64,000 bases of DNA from Streptomyces dysideae (GTDB lineage: Bacteria; Actinomycetota; Actinomycetes; Streptomycetales; Streptomycetaceae): the NCBI RefSeq assembly GCF_001514305.1, contig NZ_KQ949113.1, positions 34,766 through 98,765 on the forward strand, read 5' to 3'. Positions 52,052-61,353 of the stretch are shown one piece after another (position 1 is the first letter of the stretch; every line of letters starts with the position of its first letter). The position numbers were made by a program, and so were the translations under genes. Below the pieces are notes generated by a model. It was not told the origin of the DNA, did not search any database, and was given only the letters and a program-made list of their open reading frames with translations.

Positions 52052-52983
52052 AGATCGACCTGACCGACACCACTGCAAGCAAGATCAACAAGGCGTTGGT
52101 GCAGGGCCGCCGCGCCATCGGCACCCCGGCCGTGGGCATGGTCCTGACGATGGTCATCGTCACGGACGAGGAGAACGCCTACGACTCGATCAGGGCGGCC
52201 GAGGATGCCTCGCACGAGCATCCCTCGCGCACCCTGGTCGTCATCAAGCGGCACGCCCGCACCCCGCGCGACCGTACGGCCTCCCGGCTGGACGCCGAGG
52301 TCCGGGTGGGCGCCGACGTCGGCACCGGCGAGACGGTCGTCCTGCGGATGTACGGCGAGGTGACCGACCACGCCGACTCGGTCGTCCTGCCGCTGCTGCT
52401 GCCGGACGCGCCGGTCGTCGTGTGGTGGCCGGTGGACGCGCCGGAGAACCCCGCGAAGGACCCGCTGGGCGCCCTCGCGCAGCGCAGGATCACCGACATG
52501 TACGCCGTCGAGCGCCCCCTGGACGCCCTGGAGGTACGGGTCCGCTCGTACGCGCCCGGCGACACCGACCTCGCGTGGACGCGGCTCACCCCGTGGCGTT
52601 CGATGCTGGCGGCGGCCCTGGACCAGGCCCGGGTGCCGATCACCTCGGCGGCCGTGGAGAGCGAGGCCGAGAACCCCAGCGCCGAACTGCTGGCCCGCTG
52701 GCTGGAGGCCCGCCTCGACGTCACCGCCGAGCGGATCGTCACCGCGGGACCGGTCGTCACGGCCGTACGGCTGGGCACCGCGAACGGCGAGATCGTCATC
52801 GACCGCCCCGAGGGCCCGCTGGCCACACTGCACCTGCCGGACCAGCCGTCCCGCACCCTCGCGCTGAAGGTCCGCACCACCTCCGAACTCATCGCCGAGG
52901 AGCTCAGGCGCCTCGACGCCGACGAGATGTACGCCGTCGCCCTGCGGGGCGAGGCCACCAAGGAGACCCCCGCACATGTCTGA
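52048..52983 (+). CDS. opcA: Glucose-6-phosphate dehydrogenase assembly protein OpcA
   Basis: A 311-residue protein that promotes oligomerisation and activity of G6PDH in cyanobacteria and actinomycetes. It shows MKIDLTDTTASKINKALVQG, TLVVIKRHARTPRDRTASRL, LLPDAPVVVWWPVDAPENPA and ALAQRRITDMYAVERPLDAL. ATG 52048 overlaps the zwf stop, and its own stop overlaps the pgi start, so Zwf and OpcA are co-translated. Confidence 0.95.
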   Translation: MKIDLTDTTASKINKALVQGRRAIGTPAVGMVLTMVIVTDEENAYDSIRAAEDASHEHPSRTLVVIKRHARTPRDRTASRLDAEVRVGADVGTGETVVLRMYGEVTDHADSVVLPLLLPDAPVVVWWPVDAPENPAKDPLGALAQRRITDMYAVERPLDALEVRVRSYAPGDTDLAWTRLTPWRSMLAAALDQARVPITSAAVESEAENPSAELLARWLEARLDVTAERIVTAGPVVTAVRLGTANGEIVIDRPEGPLATLHLPDQPSRTLALKVRTTSELIAEELRRLDADEMYAVALRGEATKETPAHV

Positions 52984-54637
52984 CTCCCTTTCCGACTCCC
53001 CCAGGCTCACCCGGCGCCCCGAGTGGGCCGCCCTGGAGGACCACCGTTCGGGCCCGCTGCTGAACCCGTCCCTGCGTGAGCTGTTCGCCGCCGATCCCGG
53101 GCGCGCGGAGCGGTACGTCGTGCGCGTGGGCGACCTGCGCATCGACTACTCGAAGAACCTCGTCACCGACGAGACGCTCGCCCTGCTGACCGAACTGGCC
53201 ACCGCCACAGACGTGTTCGGGCTGCGCGACGCCATGTTCCGCGGCGAGAAGATCAACGTCACCGAGGACCGGGCCGTCCTGCACACGGCTCTGCGGGCCT
53301 CGCGGGACGCGGTGGTCCAGGTCGACGGCGAGAACGTCGTGCCGGGTGTGCACGCCGTGCTCGACAAGATGAGCGACTTCGCCCAGCGCGTCCGCTCCGG
53401 CGAGTGGACCGGCCACACCGGCCGGCGGATCCGCAACATCGTCAACATCGGCATCGGCGGCTCCGACCTCGGTCCGGCGATGGCGTACGAGGTGCTGCGG
53501 CCGTACACCGACCGAGACCTCACCGTCCGCTTCGTGTCGAACGTCGACGGCGCCGACCTCCATGAGGCGGTGCGCGACCTGGACCCGGAGCAGACGCTCT
53601 TCATCGTCGCGTCCAAGACGTTCACCACGATCGAGACGATCACCAACGCGACGTCCGCCCGGTCCTGGCTGCTGGCCGGGCTCGGCGACGACAAGGCCGT
53701 CGCCAAGCACTTCGTCGCCCTGTCGACGAACGCGGAGAAGGTCACGGGCTTCGGCATCGACCCGGACAACATGTTCGAGTTCTGGGACTGGGTCGGCGGC
53801 CGCTACTCCTTCGACTCGGCGATCGGCCTGTCCCTGATGATCGCCATCGGTCCGGAGCCGTTCCTGGAGATGCTCGACGGGTTCCGGATCGTCGACGAGC
53901 ACTTCCGCACCGCACCCGCCGAGGCCAACGCCCCACTGCTCCTCGGCCTGTTGGGGATCTGGTACGGCAACTTCTTCGGCGCCCAGTCACACGCCGTGCT
54001 GCCGTACAGCCACTACCTGTCCAAGTTCACGGCGTACCTCCAGCAGCTGGACATGGAGTCCAACGGCAAGTCGGTCGACCGTGACGGGCACCGCGTGGAC
54101 TGGCAGACCGGTCCCGTGGTGTGGGGCACGCCCGGCACCAACGGGCAGCACGCCTACTACCAGTTGATCCACCAGGGCACCAAGCTGATCCCGGCCGACC
54201 TGATCGGCTTCGCGCGTCCCGTCGACGAGCTGGCCGACGAGCTCAAGGCGCAGCACGACCTGTTGATGGCCAACCTGTTCGCGCAGGGGCAGGCGCTCGC
54301 GTTCGGCAAGACCGCCGACGAGGTGCGTGCCGAGGGCGTGTCCGAGGCGCAGGTGCCGCACCGCACGTTCCGTGGCAACCACCCGACGACCACGATCCTC
54401 GCCCGTGAGCTGACGCCTTCCGTGCTGGGCCAGTTGATCGCCCTCTACGAGCACAAGGTGTTCGTGCAGGGCGCCGTCTGGAACATCGACTCCTTCGACC
54501 AGTGGGGCGTCGAGCTGGGCAAGGTCCTCGCCAAGCGCGTCGAGCCCGCCCTCACCGACGGCGCGGACGTGCCCGGTCTCGATGCCTCCACCGCCGCCCT
54601 CGTGGCCGCCTACCGTGAACTGAAGGAAGTGCACTGA
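52976..54637 (+). CDS. pgi: Glucose-6-phosphate isomerase
   Basis: A 553-residue isomerase of full length. It shows NIVNIGIGGSDLGPAMAYEV, FIVASKTFTTIETITNATSA, WVGGRYSFDSAIGLSLMIAI and NHPTTTILARELTPSVLGQL. ATG 52976 overlaps opcA by eight bases. It converts fructose-6-phosphate back to glucose-6-phosphate, allowing cycling through the oxidative branch. It is probably a second copy beside a core pgi. Confidence 0.96.
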   Translation: MSDSLSDSPRLTRRPEWAALEDHRSGPLLNPSLRELFAADPGRAERYVVRVGDLRIDYSKNLVTDETLALLTELATATDVFGLRDAMFRGEKINVTEDRAVLHTALRASRDAVVQVDGENVVPGVHAVLDKMSDFAQRVRSGEWTGHTGRRIRNIVNIGIGGSDLGPAMAYEVLRPYTDRDLTVRFVSNVDGADLHEAVRDLDPEQTLFIVASKTFTTIETITNATSARSWLLAGLGDDKAVAKHFVALSTNAEKVTGFGIDPDNMFEFWDWVGGRYSFDSAIGLSLMIAIGPEPFLEMLDGFRIVDEHFRTAPAEANAPLLLGLLGIWYGNFFGAQSHAVLPYSHYLSKFTAYLQQLDMESNGKSVDRDGHRVDWQTGPVVWGTPGTNGQHAYYQLIHQGTKLIPADLIGFARPVDELADELKAQHDLLMANLFAQGQALAFGKTADEVRAEGVSEAQVPHRTFRGNHPTTTILARELTPSVLGQLIALYEHKVFVQGAVWNIDSFDQWGVELGKVLAKRVEPALTDGADVPGLDASTAALVAAYRELKEVH

Positions 54638-54638
54638 C

Positions 54639-55517
54639 ATGCAGTTGGGACTCATCGGCCTCGGCAAGATGGGCGGCAACATGCGCGAGCGGATCCGCCG
54701 CGCCGGCCACACCGTCGTCGGATACGACCGCAACCCCGAGCTCTCCGACGTCAGCAGCCTGACCGAGCTGGTCGACAAGCTCGAGGGCCCGCGCACGGTC
54801 TGGGTGATGGTCCCGGCCGGGGCCGCCACCCAGTCCGTCGTCGACGAGCTCGGCGAGCTGCTCTCCCCCGGCGACACCGTCGTCGACGGCGGCAACTCCC
54901 GCTGGACGGACGACGAGAAGCACGCCAAGGAGCTCGGCGAGAAGGGCATCGGCTTCGTCGACGCCGGTGTCTCGGGCGGCGTGTGGGGCCTGGAGAACGG
55001 CTACGCCCTGATGGTCGGCGGCGACGCCGAGCACATCGCCAGGGTGCGGCCGGTCTTCGACGCGCTCAAGCCGGAGGGCCCGTACGGCTACGTCCACGCG
55101 GGCAAGGTCGGCGCCGGGCACTTCTCCAAGATGGTCCACAACGGCATCGAGTACGCCATGATGCAGGCCTACGCCGAGGGCTGGGAGCTGCTGGAGAAGC
55201 TCGACTCGGTCACCGACGTGCGCGAGGTCTTCCGCTCCTGGCAGGAGGGCACCGTCATCCGCTCCTGGCTGCTGGACCTCGCGGTCAACGCCCTCGCCGA
55301 GGACGAGCACCTGGACAAGCTGCGCGGCTACGCCGAGGACTCCGGGGAGGGCCGGTGGACCGTCGAGGCGGCCATCGACAACGCCGTACCGCTGCCCGCG
55401 ATCACGGCGTCGCTGTTCGCGCGGTTCGCGTCGCGGCAGGACGACTCGCCGCAGATGAAGATGATCGCGGCGCTGCGCAACCAGTTCGGCGGCCACGCCG
55501 TCGAGTCGAAGGAGTAG
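54639..55517 (+). CDS. gnd: 6-phosphogluconate dehydrogenase, short decarboxylating type
   Basis: A 292-residue enzyme of the short class found in actinomycetes and bacilli. The N-terminal NAD(P) motif is LGLIGLGKMGGNMRERIRRA. VDGGNSRWTDDEKHAKEL, FVDAGVSGGVWGLENGYALM and GAGHFSKMVHNGIEYAMMQA (active-site Lys) follow. It starts one base after the pgi stop. It yields ribulose-5-phosphate and NAD(P)H. Confidence 0.96.
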   Translation: MQLGLIGLGKMGGNMRERIRRAGHTVVGYDRNPELSDVSSLTELVDKLEGPRTVWVMVPAGAATQSVVDELGELLSPGDTVVDGGNSRWTDDEKHAKELGEKGIGFVDAGVSGGVWGLENGYALMVGGDAEHIARVRPVFDALKPEGPYGYVHAGKVGAGHFSKMVHNGIEYAMMQAYAEGWELLEKLDSVTDVREVFRSWQEGTVIRSWLLDLAVNALAEDEHLDKLRGYAEDSGEGRWTVEAAIDNAVPLPAITASLFARFASRQDDSPQMKMIAALRNQFGGHAVESKE

Positions 55518-55523
55518 TGCGCC

Positions 55524-56117
55524 GTGGGGGATCTTCTGCTGGTCCGCCACGGTGAGACGGAGTGGAGCAGATCGGGACAGCACACCAGCTTCACCGATCT
55601 GCCCCTCACCGAGCACGGCGAGGAACAGGCCAAGTCGCTCGCTCCGCTGCTCTCCGGCCGGGCCTTCTCCCTGGAGCTGTCCAGCCCGCTGCAGCGGGCG
55701 CTGCGCACCGCCGAGCTCGCCGGTCTGACCAGAGTCGTAGCGGACTCCGACCTGCACGAATGGCACTACGGCGGCTACGAGGGCATCACCACCGTCGAGA
55801 TTCACCGCACCCGCCCGAACTGGGACCTGTGGCTGCACGGGGTCCCGCCCGGGCCGGAGGGGTACCCGGGCGAGACCCCGGCCGAGGTGGGCCTGCGGGC
55901 CGACCGGGTGCTGGCCCGGGTGGACGCGGCCCTCGCGAACGGCACCGGTGACGCGATCGTCGTGGCGCACGGGCACTTCCTGCGGGTCCTGACGGCCCGT
56001 CGGCTGGGTCTCGAGCCTGCGCAGGGCCGACTGTTCCAGCTGGCGACGGGCACGGTGAGCCGGCTGTCCACGGAGCACGGCCGGCCCGTGATCGCCGAGT
56101 GGAACACCCGGCCGTAA
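55524..56117 (+). CDS. Histidine phosphatase family protein
   Basis: A 197-residue phosphatase/mutase-like enzyme. The phosphohistidine motif is LLVRHGETEWSRSGQHTSFT, with SSPLQRALRTAELAG and the second His in VVAHGHFLRVLTARRL. GTG 55524 lies six bases after the gnd stop, so it is part of the pentose-phosphate operon. It may act on a sugar phosphate from the pathway, but a substrate cannot be read from the sequence. Confidence 0.92.
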   Translation: MGDLLLVRHGETEWSRSGQHTSFTDLPLTEHGEEQAKSLAPLLSGRAFSLELSSPLQRALRTAELAGLTRVVADSDLHEWHYGGYEGITTVEIHRTRPNWDLWLHGVPPGPEGYPGETPAEVGLRADRVLARVDAALANGTGDAIVVAHGHFLRVLTARRLGLEPAQGRLFQLATGTVSRLSTEHGRPVIAEWNTRP

Positions 56118-56185
56118 CGGCAACTCCCTTGGCCCGGGCATCCACCGCGCGCCTCTGTGCGGAACTCCGGGAGTGAAAACACCGG

Positions 56186-56215
56186 TTGACAGCTCGCCCC
56201 GGTCGGCGTCAGAGT
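56186..56215 (+). promoter_or_regulatory. Promoter giving a near-leaderless transcript
   Basis: TTGACA at 56186, 18 bp, CAGAGT at 56210. The predicted start, about seven bases on, falls within a few bases of ATG 56224, which has no ribosome-binding site. Leaderless mRNAs are common in Streptomyces. Confidence 0.6.
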
Positions 56216-56223
56216 CCCGGCTG

Positions 56224-57687
56224 ATGGAGACAGATGATCTTACGCCGACAGAACTGCGGGTGTGGCGGGCCTTCCCCCGGGGCGAGGCCGTGGACTTCCG
56301 TGCCGCTGAGGACGAGGACGTGGCGGGTGGCGCCGACTGGGGGCCCGAACGCACCGTGCGAGCTGCCGTGTTGCGGGCGCTGCTGCTCAACGGCCCGCAG
56401 GAGAACGGAGAGATACCCGCTCTGAAACTGGCGGGGGCACGCATCACCGGCGTGTTCAGCCTCCAGCACGGCACGGTCGACCACGCCGTACGGCTGAGCC
56501 ACTGCTTCTTCGACGCCGTACCCCAACTGTACGGCTCCCGGCTGCGCCAGCTGAACCTGAGCGGATCCGTGCTGCCCGGGCTGGCCGCCGCCACGCTTCA
56601 GGTGGAGGGCGTCCTGCGTATGACGGGCTGTCAGCTGAGCGGGCCGGTGCGGCTGGGCGGGGCCCAGATCGGCGGAGCGTTGTTCATGGACCGGGCCGAG
56701 ATCACCGCGGTCGGCGCCGGGGAGCCCGCGCTGCAGCTCAACCACGTGTCCGTCGGCGACGACCTGTGGGCGCCCGGGCTGCGCGCACACGGCGAGGTGC
56801 GTCTCAACGGCGCCTCGGTCGCGGGATCTGCCAACCTCAACGACGCCCGCCTCAGCAACCCCGGCGACCTCGTGCTCGACGCGCAGACGATCAGCGTGGA
56901 GACCGACTTCCACATGCGGCGCCTGGTCACGTTCGGCTGGATCGGTCTGCGGGGCGCCCGGATCGCGGGTCGGCTCGACCTGTCGTACGCACGCGTGTCG
57001 AACCCGGGCGACGCGGCGCTGAGGGCGGGCAGTTGCAGCATCGGGGAGCTGTGGCTGCGCAGGAGCCCGGCCATGGAAGGCACGCTGAGTCTGCGGCGCG
57101 CCCAGATCGACGACCTCTTCCTGGAACCCGAAGTGGTGCCGGACGAGGTCCAGTTCAACGGGCTCGTCTACACCTCGCTCACCCCGCAGGAACCCGCCGA
57201 GCGCCGGCTGCCGATGCTGGAGCGGGACCGCGAGGGCTATGTCCCGCACGCCTACGAGCAGTTGACCGCCGCCTACCGCCGTATCGGCGACGACCACGCC
57301 GCCCGACTGGTCCAGCTCGCCAAACAGCGCCGCCATCGCCGGACGCTCTCCTGGTACGGGCGGCTGTGGGGCCACGTCCAGGACGCCACCGTCGGCTACG
57401 GCTTCCGGCCCCTGCGCGCCTGCGGCTGGCTGCTGTCGCTGCTCGCCGTCGGCTCGGTCGCCTACGCCCTGCACCACCCGCCACCACTGAAGGCGGACGA
57501 GGCCCCCGAGTTCAACCCGCTCTTCTACACGCTCGACCTGCTCCTGCCGGTGATCTCCTTCGGCCAGGAGAGCGCCTTCGCCCCGAAGGGCGGCTACCAG
57601 GCGCTCTCCTACGCCCTCGTCGTCGCCGGCTGGATCCTCGCCACGACCGTCTTCGCCGGTGTGACCAGGACCGTCAGCCGCCAGTGA
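56224..57687 (+). CDS. Membrane protein with pentapeptide-like beta-helix and C-terminal helices
   Basis: A 487-residue protein often labelled membrane-associated oxidoreductase in Streptomyces, although no redox motif is visible. Residues 60-310 form repeats of about 20 residues (LKLAGARITGVFSLQ, VRLGGAQIGGALFMDRAEI, VRLNGASVAGSANLNDARL), suggesting a right-handed beta-helix. Near residue 330 a helical segment begins, and the last 110 residues hold about three membrane segments (ACGWLLSLLAVGSVAYAL, LDLLLPVISFG, ALVVAGWILATTVFAGV). ATG 56224 is chosen because of the leaderless promoter. Its end overlaps the convergent gene by 14 bases. Function unknown. Confidence 0.8.
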   Translation: METDDLTPTELRVWRAFPRGEAVDFRAAEDEDVAGGADWGPERTVRAAVLRALLLNGPQENGEIPALKLAGARITGVFSLQHGTVDHAVRLSHCFFDAVPQLYGSRLRQLNLSGSVLPGLAAATLQVEGVLRMTGCQLSGPVRLGGAQIGGALFMDRAEITAVGAGEPALQLNHVSVGDDLWAPGLRAHGEVRLNGASVAGSANLNDARLSNPGDLVLDAQTISVETDFHMRRLVTFGWIGLRGARIAGRLDLSYARVSNPGDAALRAGSCSIGELWLRRSPAMEGTLSLRRAQIDDLFLEPEVVPDEVQFNGLVYTSLTPQEPAERRLPMLERDREGYVPHAYEQLTAAYRRIGDDHAARLVQLAKQRRHRRTLSWYGRLWGHVQDATVGYGFRPLRACGWLLSLLAVGSVAYALHHPPPLKADEAPEFNPLFYTLDLLLPVISFGQESAFAPKGGYQALSYALVVAGWILATTVFAGVTRTVSRQ

Positions 57688-59476
57688 GCCCCTTCACGCT
57701 GTGCTGCGCGGCCAGCCGCACCGGGGCGTTCTGGGCTCCGTAACCCCGATAACCGTCCCGCTGGACCAGCTCGAAGAAGACGCGTCCGACGGTGCGGGTG
57801 TAGCAGTGGCGGAACTCGCCGTGTGCGTCCCGGTCGTAGAGGATGCCGAGTTCGCGGTACGTCTCCAGCTCGCTGTCGGTGAGCTCGAAGCGGGCCGCCA
57901 GGTCGTCGTAGTAGTTGGCGGGGATCGGCAGGAGCAGGCCGCCGGCCGCGCGGAAGCGGCGGGCCGCGGCGACCACGTCACCGGTGGCCAGCGCGATGTG
58001 CTGGGCGTGGACGGTGTCGTCGGTGGGCGCCGCGCCGACGGTGAGGGCGATCCGGACGCTGCCGTCGGCGTTGGTGACGGCACGGCTGCGCATCAGCCCG
58101 TAGGGGTCGGCGACGTCGACGCTGTCCTGTGCGTCCAGGCCGAGGACGCTGCGGTGGAAGAGGGTCGCCTCGTCGAAGTGGTGCCAGGGCTGGGTGAGGG
58201 CGAGGTGGTCGATACGGGTGACGCCGGGTGCCTGCTCGGTGTGCTCGACGTCCTCGAAGTCGGTGCGCCAGTTGGGGAGTTCGGTCCGATCCGTGGCGCA
58301 GAAGAAGAGTTCCGTGCCGTCGGGGGCCGCCACCGCGTCGAGCGGCGCGTCCTCGGCGGCCCGGCGGCGGGGCAGGACCGGCGCCAGCAGGGCCTCCGCG
58401 CGGCGGGCCGCACCGGCGGGGTCCGGTGACTCCAGGCCGATCGCGGCGAGCTGGGTGCCGTCACGGCGTACGGCCGGGCCGGTGTTCACCAACAGGCGGG
58501 CCTCGCCCTGCTGCCACAGGTCCACCGGCTTGCTGCGGTGCCGTGCGCTGCGGGCGAAGCCCAGGGCGCCGAGCAGCGCCGCGACCGGATCGGCGTCGGG
58601 CGTGACCAGCTCCGCGAAGGCGACGCCCGTGGGGACGACGGGCGCGGGCGGGGTGGCCAGGCCGACGGTCTCCTGGAGGACCAGCAGGGAGCGGTGGGCG
58701 TCCACGGCCGTCGGGGCGGCCTCGGACTGCCGGAAGACGTCGTTGAAGACCTCCAGGGACAACGGTCCGCTGTATCCCGTATGCAGTACATGGCGTACAA
58801 GGCCGCTGACATCGAATCCCCCCTGTCCCGGGAAGCAGCGGTAGTGCCGGCTCCACTGCAGGACGTCCATCGCGAGCAGCGGGGCGTCGGCGAGCTGGAG
58901 GAAGAAGATCTTCTCGCCGGGGATGTCCGCAATGCCTTCGAGGTCCTTCGGTTCAGAGCCCCGGGACAGGATGTGGAAGCTGTCCAGGCAGGTACCGAGG
59001 GCGGGGTGACCGGCCGCCTCCACGATGCGCCAGGCGTGGTCGTACGTACTGACGTGCCGTCCCCAGGCCAGCGCCTCGTAGGCGACCCGGACGCCGAACT
59101 CCTCGGCCGCGTCGGCCAGTCGGCTCAGCTGTCCGGCGGCGAGCGCGTCGTCGTCCACCGCCTGCGGCGCGACGCTGGAGCAGACCAGGACGGTGTCCGC
59201 GCCGAGCCTGCGCATCAGGTCGAACTTGTGCCGGGCGCGGCGCAGATTGCGGTCGAAGACGTCGTCGGGCACGGCCTCGACGTCCCGCATCGGCTGGTAC
59301 AGGTCGATGGTGAGGCCGAGGTCGGCGCAGCGGGCGCGGATCTCCTCGGGGGTGAGCGGGCTGGCCAGCAGGTCGTTCTCGAAGATCTCCACGCCGTCGA
59401 AGCCGGCCCGGGAGGCCGCCGTGAGCTTCTCGGTGAGGGATCCGCTGAGGGAGACGGTGGCGATGGATGTACGCAT
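57674..59476 (-). CDS. 3-dehydroshikimate dehydratase (QuiC-type) fused to an HPPD-like domain
   Basis: A 600-residue protein. The N-terminal 280 residues are a xylose-isomerase-like TIM barrel (GFDGVEIFENDLLASPLTPE, RVAYEALAWGRHVSTYDHAW, GTCLDSFHILSRG) as in 3-dehydroshikimate dehydratase, which makes protocatechuate. The C-terminal part is a 4-hydroxyphenylpyruvate-dioxygenase-like double VOC domain with ligands visible in RIDHLALTQPW, VHAQHIALATG and RVFFELVQRDGYRGYG. ATG 59476 has AAGGAG eight bases upstream. Neighbouring shikimate dehydrogenase, TetR and transporter genes fit quinate/shikimate catabolism. Confidence 0.92.
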   Translation of the reverse strand: MRTSIATVSLSGSLTEKLTAASRAGFDGVEIFENDLLASPLTPEEIRARCADLGLTIDLYQPMRDVEAVPDDVFDRNLRRARHKFDLMRRLGADTVLVCSSVAPQAVDDDALAAGQLSRLADAAEEFGVRVAYEALAWGRHVSTYDHAWRIVEAAGHPALGTCLDSFHILSRGSEPKDLEGIADIPGEKIFFLQLADAPLLAMDVLQWSRHYRCFPGQGGFDVSGLVRHVLHTGYSGPLSLEVFNDVFRQSEAAPTAVDAHRSLLVLQETVGLATPPAPVVPTGVAFAELVTPDADPVAALLGALGFARSARHRSKPVDLWQQGEARLLVNTGPAVRRDGTQLAAIGLESPDPAGAARRAEALLAPVLPRRRAAEDAPLDAVAAPDGTELFFCATDRTELPNWRTDFEDVEHTEQAPGVTRIDHLALTQPWHHFDEATLFHRSVLGLDAQDSVDVADPYGLMRSRAVTNADGSVRIALTVGAAPTDDTVHAQHIALATGDVVAAARRFRAAGGLLLPIPANYYDDLAARFELTDSELETYRELGILYDRDAHGEFRHCYTRTVGRVFFELVQRDGYRGYGAQNAPVRLAAQHSVKGLTGG

Positions 59477-59503
59477 GTTCATGCTCCTTGAGGTGCGCTG
59501 TGT

Positions 59504-59557
59504 CGCGCCCCGTCAGGGGCGCGGGGAACTGCGCGACCAGCCACGGACGGCCCGCAG
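59504..59557. repeat. Common Streptomyces intergenic repeat with a perfect hairpin
   Basis: CGCGCCCC (59504-59511) pairs with GGGGCGCG (59516-59523) over a four-base loop, followed by GGGAACTGCGCGACCAGCCA. I recognise this GGGGCGCGGGGAACTGCGCGA motif as a dispersed repeat in Streptomyces. It fills most of the 84-bp gap between the shikimate dehydrogenase and dehydratase genes. Confidence 0.75.
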
Positions 59558-59560
59558 CTG

Positions 59561-60457
59561 TCATACCGCATGGCCCGCAGACGGCTCCGCGACACCAGCC
59601 AGGTCCGCGATGTCCGCCAGCATCCGGAGGCTGTCGGGCCCACGGCCCGTGAACAGGCGAAACGCGTCCGCAGCTTGGAAGGCGGCCATCCCACCCCCGT
59701 CCAAAGCGGCGCAGCCAATCGCCCGGGCGGTGCGCAGCAGCTCGGTCTCCAGCGGTCGGTAGACGACCTCGGCGATCCACAGGCCGGGGTGCAGGAGCTC
59801 GGCGGGCAGGGGCAGCCCGGGGTGGGCGGCCATGCCGGTGGGAGTGGCGTGGACGATGCCGTCGGCGCCGGCGAGCAGACCCGCCAGCCGGTCCGGTGTC
59901 GCGGGGGCCGCCCGGCCCTCGCCGAAGTGACGGTTCAGGGAGGCGGCGAGACCGGCGGCCCGGTCGGCCAGCGCGTCGACCACGGTGACCCGCTCGGCGC
60001 CCAGGGTGAGCATGGCGTGCGCGACGGCGGCGCCCGCACCGCCCGCGCCGAGCTGGACGACCCGCTCCAGCGGTACGTCGGGCAGTCCGCGCGCGAAGGA
60101 CGCGGCGAAGCCGGTGACGTCGGTGTTGTGGCCGACGGCACGCCCGTCCTCGAAGACGACGGTGTTGACCGCTCCGAGCGCCTCGGCCTGCGGGGCGATC
60201 TCGTCCAGGTGTCCGATGACGAGCTGCTTGCACGGGTGCGTGATGTTGAGTCCGTCGAAGCCCAGGTCACGGGCGGCCCGCACGACGTCGCCGACCGCCT
60301 CGGGCGGTACACCGAGGGTGTCGATGTCGATGAGCCGGTAGAGGTAGCGCAGACCCTGCCGGTCGGCCTCCCGCTCGTGCAGGGCCGGGCTGAGCGAGGG
60401 ACCGATGCCGGAACCGATCAGTCCGACGAGATACGAGTCCTTGGCGTCCTTGGTCAC
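59561..60457 (-). CDS. Shikimate/quinate dehydrogenase-like protein
   Basis: A 298-residue AroE-family enzyme. The shikimate-binding motifs are GSGIGPSLSPALHEREADRQ and FDGLNITHPCKQLVIGHLDE (catalytic Lys), then AVGHNTDVTGF (Asp) and the Rossmann loop VVQLGAGGAGAAVAHAML. GTG 60457 follows AGGAGG by six bases. Its location with a dehydroshikimate dehydratase and a transporter suggests a catabolic enzyme oxidising imported shikimate or quinate, rather than the biosynthetic AroE. Divergent from the TetR gene. Confidence 0.92.
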   Translation of the reverse strand: MTKDAKDSYLVGLIGSGIGPSLSPALHEREADRQGLRYLYRLIDIDTLGVPPEAVGDVVRAARDLGFDGLNITHPCKQLVIGHLDEIAPQAEALGAVNTVVFEDGRAVGHNTDVTGFAASFARGLPDVPLERVVQLGAGGAGAAVAHAMLTLGAERVTVVDALADRAAGLAASLNRHFGEGRAAPATPDRLAGLLAGADGIVHATPTGMAAHPGLPLPAELLHPGLWIAEVVYRPLETELLRTARAIGCAALDGGGMAAFQAADAFRLFTGRGPDSLRMLADIADLAGVAEPSAGHAV

Positions 60458-60479
60458 GCGGGACCTCCTGAGCGGCCTC

Positions 60480-60505
60480 ACTAATGTACGAACTAGTACG
60501 TTAGT
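60480..60505. promoter_or_regulatory. TetR-type operator in the divergent quinate/shikimate promoter
   Basis: ACTAATGTAC (60480-60489) and GTACGTTAGT (60496-60505) are inverted with a six-base spacer and one mismatch. It is an AT-rich island between the dehydrogenase and TetR genes, and strong candidate DNA for the adjacent repressor. Confidence 0.8.
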
Positions 60506-60603
60506 CATAGCAGCAGGGGCAGGGGCCTGGGAAGACCTCGCCGAAAACGGACGTGTCCGGGCTTCTACAATCCGGTCACTGGCCCCTCGCCCGAAGGAAC
60601 GCG

Positions 60604-61269
60604 ATGACGAGCGTCGACGAACCGGCACGACCCAACGGGCGCATCCGTGACGCCGCCCGCACCAAGGCCGAGATCCTCGACGTCGCGACCCGGGAGTTCG
60701 CCCGCGCCGGCTTCGCCGGGGCCCGCGTCGACGAGATCGCGGCCCGCACCCGTACCACGAAGCGGATGATCTACTACTACTTCGGCGGCAAGGAACAGCT
60801 GTTCACGGCCGTGCTGGAGCGGGCGTACGGTGTGATCCGGGAGGCCGAGCAGGAGCTCGACGTCGAGCATCTGGACCCGGTGGCGGCCATCCGGCGCCTC
60901 GCGGAGCTGACCTTCGACCACCATGAGCAGCACCCCGACTTCATCCGCCTGGTCAGCATCGAGAACATCCACGAGGCCGAGCACATCGCCGCCTCCGAGG
61001 AGCTGGGCAGGATCGGCTCGCCGGCCCTGGACGTGATCCGTCGGATCCTGGAGTCGGGGCAGAAGTCCGGCCTGTTCACGGCCGACGTGGACGCCGTCGA
61101 CCTGCACGCGATGATCAGCGCCTTCTGCTTCTTCCGGGTCGCCAACCGGCACACCTTCGGCGCGCTGTTCGGCCGCGACCTGGTGGACCCGGCGCAGCGC
61201 GAGCACTACCGGAACATGCTGGGTGACATGGTGATCGCCTACCTCACGGCGGACCGCAGCGAGGACTGA
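60604..61269 (+). CDS. TetR-family transcriptional regulator
   Basis: A 221-residue regulator with N-terminal HTH (ILDVATREFARAGFAGARVD, EIAARTRTTKRMIYYYFGGK) and a helical ligand domain (QHPDFIRLVSIENIHEAEHI). ATG 60604 has GAAGGAA six bases upstream. It is divergent from the shikimate dehydrogenase and upstream of the transporter. It likely represses both directions in the absence of shikimate or a related acid. Confidence 0.93.
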   Translation: MTSVDEPARPNGRIRDAARTKAEILDVATREFARAGFAGARVDEIAARTRTTKRMIYYYFGGKEQLFTAVLERAYGVIREAEQELDVEHLDPVAAIRRLAELTFDHHEQHPDFIRLVSIENIHEAEHIAASEELGRIGSPALDVIRRILESGQKSGLFTADVDAVDLHAMISAFCFFRVANRHTFGALFGRDLVDPAQREHYRNMLGDMVIAYLTADRSED

Positions 61270-61353
61270 GCACGGCCCGCGGCGAGGCGAGATCCTTCGG
61301 CACCACCCCTTGACACCCGGGAAACGTGAGCGCAACATCCGTAGCCAACCGCT

